The translations under genes and the position numbers were made by a program. From assembly GCA_002421995.1 (NCBI GenBank), contig DISP01000182.1, positions 1 through 12,584 of the forward strand: 12,584 bases of DNA, read 5' to 3'. The notes beneath the pieces were generated by a model, which had not been told where the DNA came from, made no database searches, and saw nothing but the letters and a program-made list of their open reading frames with translations. Numbering within the stretch: the stretch's first letter is position 1; the number at the start of each line of letters is the position of its first letter. Of this stretch, positions 7,274-12,584 are shown one piece after another. Source of the DNA: Bacteroidales bacterium UBA6207. Its GTDB lineage: Bacteria; Bacteroidota; Bacteroidia; Bacteroidales; F082.

Positions 7274-9913
7274 CTATTTGTTTACGACCATTTTTCGCAC
7301 AAGCTGTTGGCTGTTGTTGCTGATAATGATTGAATAAACTCCTGATGACCAATTGTTTTCTGTGTTCAAATACAGCAAGGCCTCCCACTTACCTTCAAAA
7401 ACCCGTCGGCCTCCGGCATTCAGCACCTGCACCCTGTCAAAAGCTTCTTCACCATGGGTTTGTATGCTAAATGCACCGCTGCTTGGGTTCGGGACGATGC
7501 TTACAGTTGTTTCTTTTTTTGTTTCGGGGCTGCCAACAAAGCGCGAAACCACAATGTTGTCAATCAGCAACGGATTGCCATAAAATGACACAGTCTCGAA
7601 GGCGATTCTAACCTTGCTTTGTCCGGCCCAGGGTGTAAGGTCGAAGGTGTTGCAGGGTGCTCCCCAGCCTTGTCCGCACCAGTCTGTGGCCGTTTCGGGC
7701 CAAAAGGTCTCGGTAGTGGGCTGGTGTGTGGCAAAGTTTCCTGATCCGTTTTCGCCAAATGCTGCCAGTCTTTGCCAGTTGGCGCCACAATCGGCAGAAA
7801 TTAGAACGATCAGCGAATCCGAAACCTGTGTGAAGCTGCTGTTTTGGGCATATGCATGGTCGAAGCTAAGGTAGGCGCTGCTTGTTGTGCTGAGATCGAA
7901 TGGCATTGAAACGAGCCTGTCGCGCTGGTTGATGTTATAGTAGGTGCGGAAGTTGATCCCGGCCGCAAAATCGCCTCCATTTCCTGATGCCGGCAACACG
8001 CTCCAGCTTACGTTGTTATCCGGGTTTTCAACTTTCCATGAACCTGTGCTGAGTTTTGTGCTTTCGAAGCCATCGGCATAATATCCATCGCGGCTGCCGA
8101 TGTGGATGAGGTTTGTCTCGGTATCGGAATTTGTTCCAAAGCTGTTTCCCACGCTCAGGCTGACAGAGTAATCACCTTCGGCATTGAATTGAACCACAGG
8201 GTTTTTAGAGCCGGCATTTGTGCCCGAAACAAAAGTAACAGTGTTGGGCGAAAAACTCCATTGCCAGCTGTTGGGTAGTCCTGTTGACGCGTCGCTGAAG
8301 CTGACAGCATCACCTGCGCAAGCCACATATACGCCGGGTTGAATTTGCGCCTGCACCTGTCCCGGGAAGTCAACCTTGAAACTCATCGTCTCTCCAATGG
8401 CACTTATTTCGGAAATGTAAACACCACCGGGATTACCATTTTGCAGATAAGCATTTGGGTTGGTGAGGTCGTCGAAAGAGGTGCGTCCATAGTTGGCGCC
8501 AAAAACAGCTTCGTTGAGGCTTCCACTATTGGTGTTGGTTCCGTTCGGACGGAAAAGATAGACTTCGTCCGGAGGCCCGCCTGCATTGCCGTTCCCGGCA
8601 GCAGGATTGATACGGTAGATCAACAGCCCTGATTTGGTGAGTGTACCGTCAAATGTGCCTTGCTTTTTACGGTATTCAATCACAAAATACTCTGATGCAG
8701 AATTCTGGGAATGAATCCTGTATGCGTTGTTTTCGCTGCTCTGAAGCGGGTTCAGGGTGTAGGTGCCGCTTTCTGTAATCCAGGGAATGTTTTCAATCCA
8801 GCCGCCATATTTCATCTTCATGAAGGCCCCCATGTATTGTGGCGGATTGTTGTTGGAGGCCATGATGTCCCAGGGTCCGACAGGATCAATGTTCGTGTTT
8901 TCGTAACGGTAGAGGTCGGGAGCACTCAGGCTGTGATACATTTCATGGCAAAGCACGCCAACGCCGCTGCTGTTGAGGCTTGTTTCGAGCTGAAAGTTGA
9001 AGTCGTAAACACGCTTGCTGTTGATATAAACATTCTGGGTGTAAAGGCTCCAACGGTGTGGCCAAAGCAATGTTGACCAGGCTGTTGGCCCTCCTCTTAC
9101 GATGAAAACCACATTGTCAACATTGCCATCATTGTTGTAGTCGAGGCTTATGTTTGCAGGCACAGGCGAATTTAGGTTTATATACGTCACAGCATTGGCC
9201 AGCAGGGTGTGTTCGCGGCTGGTGCGTTGGCTGTCGCCCTGATAGCCTGTCGGATTGGTCACAGCATTGTAGGGCATATAATAACTGCGCGGGTAACTAT
9301 CCTGATAGGAGCGGATAAACGCATCCGGTGTTGCAGGATAAAAGGTCGAGGGCAGGAATAGCTGCCCGTAAGACACTTCCTGAAAATAATTGTACATCGA
9401 ACTGGCGTTGGAAGCCGTAGCATTGAAACGGTTGTAATTGACAATGGTATCTGTTTCAAATTCCTCCTGATCGCTGAAACGGATGTAGATGACAAGGTTG
9501 TTTAATGTTCCACCTGCTTTTGTACTGCGACTTTCGGGCTCGGCAAAACGCATTTCCTTTTCCATGAAACTGCGGCGTGCTTTCATTTTGTCAACGCCAA
9601 TGCTGATCCCTGGCTCAAGGCCGATGTTTCGCGGATTACCAAAACCAACCCTGAGACTACCTGGCACGAGTTCGTCATCAATCAATTGAGCGTAATAATA
9701 ATAGCCATCGGTCTCACTTTGAACAATGGTGAAATTTTCAGCATCGTGCAGGCGGCTGTAAAACTCATCACCTGTTGCAAAGCAATTCAAACTACTGCCA
9801 TCAGGCAATGACACTGTTACCGGTTCATTTGTGAGCCACGCAGCCTTAAGTTGTATAGCAACTAAGATGCTGATAGCCATAATACTGTATGAAAGAAAAG
9901 TGGAAAATTTCAT
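7274..9913 (-). CDS. Secreted M6-family metallopeptidase with PKD domain and T9SS sorting domain
   Basis: An exported zinc endopeptidase of 879 residues from the chosen start. Residues 1-25 form a signal peptide ending LKAA. A propeptide-like N-domain follows (about 31-90, with GDEFYSRLHDAENFTI). The catalytic domain carries HEMYHSLSAPD, with zinc ligands H323 and H327, catalytic E324 and D333 of the M6 HExxHxxxxxD pattern, then GPWDIMA about 20 residues on. A PKD/Ig-like domain (about 522-605), a jelly-roll domain (about 610-792) and a type A T9SS C-terminal domain (about 804-879, starting VSIVPNPSSG and ending in Lys) complete it. M6 enzymes include immune inhibitor A. The frame is open up to 10018, but the signal peptide begins at the ATG at 9913 and a promoter-like box lies inside the extra 35 codons, so 9913 is preferred; an ATG at 9925 is possible. 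It is transcribed away from the large repeat protein. Cell-surface or extracellular proteolysis is inferred. Confidence 0.93.
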   Translation of the reverse strand: MKFSTFLSYSIMAISILVAIQLKAAWLTNEPVTVSLPDGSSLNCFATGDEFYSRLHDAENFTIVQSETDGYYYYAQLIDDELVPGSLRVGFGNPRNIGLEPGISIGVDKMKARRSFMEKEMRFAEPESRSTKAGGTLNNLVIYIRFSDQEEFETDTIVNYNRFNATASNASSMYNYFQEVSYGQLFLPSTFYPATPDAFIRSYQDSYPRSYYMPYNAVTNPTGYQGDSQRTSREHTLLANAVTYINLNSPVPANISLDYNNDGNVDNVVFIVRGGPTAWSTLLWPHRWSLYTQNVYINSKRVYDFNFQLETSLNSSGVGVLCHEMYHSLSAPDLYRYENTNIDPVGPWDIMASNNNPPQYMGAFMKMKYGGWIENIPWITESGTYTLNPLQSSENNAYRIHSQNSASEYFVIEYRKKQGTFDGTLTKSGLLIYRINPAAGNGNAGGPPDEVYLFRPNGTNTNSGSLNEAVFGANYGRTSFDDLTNPNAYLQNGNPGGVYISEISAIGETMSFKVDFPGQVQAQIQPGVYVACAGDAVSFSDASTGLPNSWQWSFSPNTVTFVSGTNAGSKNPVVQFNAEGDYSVSLSVGNSFGTNSDTETNLIHIGSRDGYYADGFESTKLSTGSWKVENPDNNVSWSVLPASGNGGDFAAGINFRTYYNINQRDRLVSMPFDLSTTSSAYLSFDHAYAQNSSFTQVSDSLIVLISADCGANWQRLAAFGENGSGNFATHQPTTETFWPETATDWCGQGWGAPCNTFDLTPWAGQSKVRIAFETVSFYGNPLLIDNIVVSRFVGSPETKKETTVSIVPNPSSGAFSIQTHGEEAFDRVQVLNAGGRRVFEGKWEALLYLNTENNWSSGVYSIIISNNSQQLVRKMVVNK

Positions 9914-9945
9914 GCTATTTCTCATGTGTTTAAAGATGTACTTCG

Positions 9946-9953
9946 CAAAAATA
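9946..9953 (-). promoter_or_regulatory. Candidate -7 element for the M6 peptidase gene
   Basis: On the minus strand the bases read TATTTTTG, a full match to TAnnTTTG, 33 bases before the preferred ATG at 9913. No clear TTTG lies at -33, so this is a half-supported promoter in AT-rich sequence. Transcription from it would start near 9939, inside the upstream extension of the open frame, which supports the shorter protein. Confidence 0.4.
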
Positions 9954-10010
9954 AGTGTTTTGACGGATTTATTACTGAAATGGTTTAGATTTTGGGCTTC
10001 AGATTGCTTT

Positions 10011-10030
10011 ATGATCAAAAAATGATCAAA
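10011..10030. repeat. Two TGATCA palindromes one helical turn apart
   Basis: The block ATGATCAAA occurs at 10011 and 10022, each copy containing the palindrome TGATCA (10012-10017 and 10023-10028). The 11-bp offset would place both on the same face of the helix. They lie about 60 bases upstream of the peptidase -7 box. An operator is possible, but AT-rich chance repetition is not excluded. Confidence 0.35.
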
Positions 10031-10185
10031 ATGATGAATTACATTACCGGTGAACCAGCTATTATTTTTGTCTGATTTTTTTTGTTTTAGAATTTGGTGA
10101 AGCAGAATTTTTAACCTTTACGAATGAAAACATTGCGTTTTTTTAATCATTAAACTTAGAACCCGTAAGAATGCAATGAAAAGTG

Positions 10186-10193
10186 TAACTTTG
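10186..10193 (+). promoter_or_regulatory. -7 element for the beta-helix repeat protein gene
   Basis: TAACTTTG matches the Bacteroidetes TAnnTTTG box and lies 19 bases before the ATG at 10213. Transcription would start near 10200, leaving a very short leader of about 13 bases. The -33 position has no clear TTTG, so activation by another factor or use of the weaker upstream box at 10063-10070 is possible. Confidence 0.5.
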
Positions 10194-10212
10194 ATCCCAA
10201 AATTGGACAAAC

Positions 10213-12584
10213 ATGAAGAAAATTACCATTTTGGCTATTTGCCTTGCTCTTTTCCCATTGTTGATTCAGGCTCAACTTAGCGGAACCCGACTTGTACCTT
10301 CGGCAAATTATCCTGATATTCAAGCAGTTGTTGACTCATTAAATACCTATGGCAGTGCCGGAAACGGTATCGTTTTTCACCTCGCAGGTGGTAGTGTGTT
10401 TCAATCACAGCCGCTCACAATCACTGCCTCAGGATCAGAGACAGCTCCGGTTAGCATTGCTTGGGATGGAACTTCAACCATGCCTGTAATCGAGTTCAGT
10501 GCCACAGCAGCAGCCAACGAAGCCGGATTTCTCTTCCAGGGTAGCGATTATTTCACCCTTGATGGGTTGAAGATCACCAATCCTGACGGAAATCTTGACT
10601 ATGGTATCTGGATCAGCAACCAGTCGGCAACCAACGGGGCCCATCACAATCTGGTGAAGAATTGTGTGATCACCCTCAACAAGCTCAATCCTGTGCAAAC
10701 GGTGGGAGTTTTTGTGGCACCGGCCACTGTAGCCACATCGCTTGATGGCAACAACAATTACAACCGTTTTCATAATAACATCCTTCAAAACATGACGATG
10801 GGCTATAGTTTTGATGGCGCTAACAGCAATACCACGCTGATGAGTGTTGGAAACGAGGTGGCCTCGGTGGATGGCGGCGAAAGCATTGTTGAAGATCTTG
10901 TTATGGCTGGTGTGTTGCTTGACGATCAGAATGGATTTACGCTGACCGGAACAACGATCAGAAACATCGTCCGCATCGGAACGGGAACCACTGCCCCCGC
11001 CGGGATCTCGACCACAAGCGGCAACCCATCCGCAACACTCACCAACCCGTACATTATCACAAACAATAAGATTTATTATTTAAGTAGTTCGTTTACAAGT
11101 ATTTTCGGTGTTTACCTCAGCGGACGTAAAGCTACCTACCACCTTGCCGGAAACTTAGTTTACGGCGTGAGTGCGAGTGGGGGAGGTGGAAACACTGCAG
11201 ATGGTATCGCTGTGATTGGAACAGATATTATCTCCTATATTTATAACAATATGGTGGCCGATATTGCAGCACCTGCCTCTGCTGTCAGTGGCAATGCTGC
11301 CACACGCGGCATCAATGTACGCACCTACCTCGAAGCTTATGTGTATCATAACACAGTTTTTCTTGAGTATGATGCAACCAACCTCTCGCATCAGTCGGCA
11401 GCATTTATCATCTACAACAATTCCGATCCCATTGAGATGCGTAACAATATCTTTGTAAACAAAACACATTTCCCGGAAGGAGCAACCGGCATCGGTGCAG
11501 CATTTTATAAGCGTACACCTGCCCTGACAAATGTATTGCCGGCCACCAACAACAATATTTATTATGCCGGGGAGCCATCGGCAAACAATGTGATTTTTTA
11601 TGGTCATAATTCGTCTGCGCCTGCCATTGACCAAACGCTTGAAGCTTATATGCTGCGGGCTGCAACCTTTGATCAGCAATCCTTCACCGAGGATGTCCCA
11701 TTTCTAAGTGAAATTGACCTGCATGTTTCGCCAACTGCCAACACCCTTGTCAGAGGCAATGCCCTTCCGGTGCTTAGCCCGATAGCCGTCAACCTCGATT
11801 ACGACGGACAAGCCCGTGATGCATCAAATCCTGACATAGGTGCCGATGAGCTTGCGAACCCTTTCCCAAGCACGGGTCAAACTCCCATTCCTGCCGATGG
11901 CAGCACAAATGTGGCAGTCAGTCTTACTGCGCTCCAATGGACCTATGTCTCTGATCCAATGTATGTTGATCCTGTTGTCTTCAAGGTCTATCTGCACAAC
12001 ACCCCTGATTTTACGGGTGTCGAACCTCTTGCAATCGTTCCGTTTAGCACAGGACAGTCCTTATACGAGGCACCGCTAAGCACACTTTCTTATGAAACAA
12101 CTTATTACTGGAAAGTTGTACCATCGCTTGATGCACAAAACGGTCCGGATGCGCAGGGGGTTCAAACCTGGCATTTTTCAACAGCGATGTTTGTATTTCC
12201 TTATCCGAATGTTGCAGCCAATCCAAATCCGGCAACAGGAGCTGTGGTGCCTGTCACACTTCCGGCGCTCCAATGGGATTTTGTGCCATTACCCAACTAC
12301 ACCGCACCGGCAGGTTTTAAAGTGTATCTTTCTGTAAATGAAACTCCCGGAACAGCCGACCTCATCGGGTGGATTCCTTACGTCAGCGGACAATCAAGTT
12401 ATCAGGCAAGTTTAACAGCAGTTACACTGAACTATGAAACCAATTATCATTGGAAAGTTGTGCCCGCTGTGAGTGAAGTTTCCGGCCCTGATGCTGTGGG
12501 CGTCGAAGTTTGGTCGTTTTCAACAGCTATTTATGTTTATCCATATCCCAATCCGGCCGGCAATCCTGTTCCGGCGAGCGGAGC
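10213..12584 (+). CDS. Large secreted beta-helix protein with Fn3-like repeats, 3' truncated
   Basis: An open frame starts at the ATG at 10213 and runs without a stop to the right edge (790 full codons). Residues 1-20 are a signal peptide (MKKITILAI... with IQA before Q21). Residues about 25-545 look like a right-handed parallel beta-helix: repeated short strands with Asn-rich turns such as HNLVKNCVITLN, YNRFHNNILQN, SYIYNNMV, VYHNTVFLEY, IEMRNNIFVN and TNNNIYYA. The region closes with LDYDGQARDASNPDIGADE (528-546), a closing motif I recognise from Bacteroidetes proteins of this type. From residue 551 come Fn3-like repeats. Polysaccharide-binding or adhesive surface roles are common for such proteins, but no catalytic residues can be assigned. 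The divergent M6 peptidase is a T9SS substrate, and this protein probably ends in a similar sorting domain beyond the window, which cannot be seen. The start is supported by the signal peptide and the -7 box. Confidence 0.85.
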   Translation, partial: MKKITILAICLALFPLLIQAQLSGTRLVPSANYPDIQAVVDSLNTYGSAGNGIVFHLAGGSVFQSQPLTITASGSETAPVSIAWDGTSTMPVIEFSATAAANEAGFLFQGSDYFTLDGLKITNPDGNLDYGIWISNQSATNGAHHNLVKNCVITLNKLNPVQTVGVFVAPATVATSLDGNNNYNRFHNNILQNMTMGYSFDGANSNTTLMSVGNEVASVDGGESIVEDLVMAGVLLDDQNGFTLTGTTIRNIVRIGTGTTAPAGISTTSGNPSATLTNPYIITNNKIYYLSSSFTSIFGVYLSGRKATYHLAGNLVYGVSASGGGGNTADGIAVIGTDIISYIYNNMVADIAAPASAVSGNAATRGINVRTYLEAYVYHNTVFLEYDATNLSHQSAAFIIYNNSDPIEMRNNIFVNKTHFPEGATGIGAAFYKRTPALTNVLPATNNNIYYAGEPSANNVIFYGHNSSAPAIDQTLEAYMLRAATFDQQSFTEDVPFLSEIDLHVSPTANTLVRGNALPVLSPIAVNLDYDGQARDASNPDIGADELANPFPSTGQTPIPADGSTNVAVSLTALQWTYVSDPMYVDPVVFKVYLHNTPDFTGVEPLAIVPFSTGQSLYEAPLSTLSYETTYYWKVVPSLDAQNGPDAQGVQTWHFSTAMFVFPYPNVAANPNPATGAVVPVTLPALQWDFVPLPNYTAPAGFKVYLSVNETPGTADLIGWIPYVSGQSSYQASLTAVTLNYETNYHWKVVPAVSEVSGPDAVGVEVWSFSTAIYVYPYPNPAGNPVPASG
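11863..12584 (+). repeat. Tandem Fn3-like domain repeats, two full and one partial
   Basis: Within the beta-helix protein, units begin at 11863 (111 residues), 12196 (114 residues) and 12538 (cut by the window edge). Each unit starts with a Pro-rich segment (such as FPYPNVAANPNPATG), then has a conserved ALQW, a FKVYL strand, a YETxYxWKVVP strand and a final W-x-FSTA. DNA identity is patchy, but islands are exact: GCGCTCCAATGG at 11929 and 12265, and TGGAAAGTTGT at 12109 and 12451. This indicates duplication followed by divergence. More copies probably follow to the right. Confidence 0.85.

Larger units (their letters stand above)
9914..10212. other. Divergent intergenic region between two exported-protein genes
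   Basis: About 300 AT-rich bases separate the M6 peptidase (leftward) from the beta-helix protein (rightward). It holds candidate -7 boxes in both directions (9946-9953 minus, 10186-10193 plus, and a weaker TATTTTTG at 10063-10070 plus), a pair of TGATCA palindromes at 10012 and 10023, and T-rich tracts near 10074-10089 and 10138-10145. I see no convincing small gene, RNA gene or terminator in it. Confidence 0.7.

Noticed and set aside
11155..11679. A 174-codon open frame on the minus strand, rich in Cys and Ile
   Set aside because: It is antisense to the Asn-rich beta-helix coding region; AAC/AAT codons and their neighbours read on the other strand give Val, Ile and Cys. It has no family motif, and the plus frame has a signal peptide and a coherent fold.
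1..12584. A defence, mobile or other novel multi-gene system
   Set aside because: No transposase, integrase, nuclease cassette, reverse transcriptase, CRISPR repeat, tRNA or target-site duplication was seen; every large gene has a recognisable housekeeping or secretion-related family.

Overview
The window looks like chromosomal DNA from a member of the Bacteroidota (Bacteroidetes). Three things point there. The secreted M6 peptidase ends in a type A C-terminal sorting domain of the type IX secretion system (T9SS). Several upstream regions carry the TAnnTTTG -7 box of the Bacteroidetes primary sigma factor, and clear Shine-Dalgarno sequences are lacking. The replicative polymerase has a proofreading exonuclease fused to its N-terminus, an arrangement I associate with this phylum. 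I cannot name the genus.

Layout. From the left edge to 1403 (+) is the 3' part of an outer-membrane FadL/OmpP1-like barrel. It converges on dnaE (1468-5805, -), and the two share a short gap holding a hairpin that can terminate from both sides. DnaE is a 1445-residue exonuclease-polymerase fusion whose PHP domain has lost most of its metal ligands, and it appears to have its own promoter just upstream. Next, on the minus strand and tightly packed, come a 27-codon small ORF, a DUF1801 protein and a class I methyltransferase. The small ORF overlaps the DUF1801 start as TGATG. The methyltransferase follows DUF1801 in the same frame, after one stop codon and one spacer codon. Upstream of them, still on the minus strand, is the M6-family metallopeptidase (7274-9913). 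A divergent intergenic region of about 300 bp separates it from a large plus-strand secreted protein that runs off the right edge. That protein has a signal peptide, a beta-helix with an Asn-rich core, and tandem Fn3-like repeats of 111-114 residues.

How they fit together. The left and central genes are housekeeping (lipid or hydrophobic uptake, replication, small cytoplasmic enzymes). The right third is a surface/secretion locus with two divergently transcribed exported proteins; one is clearly a T9SS substrate and the other is likely one, but its C-terminus is outside the window. I found no RNA genes, CRISPR arrays, insertion sequences or phage genes. I also found no convincing undescribed multi-gene system. 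The points most worth checking are the DnaE architecture, the coupled small ORF/DUF1801/methyltransferase unit, and the repeat protein cut by the window edge.
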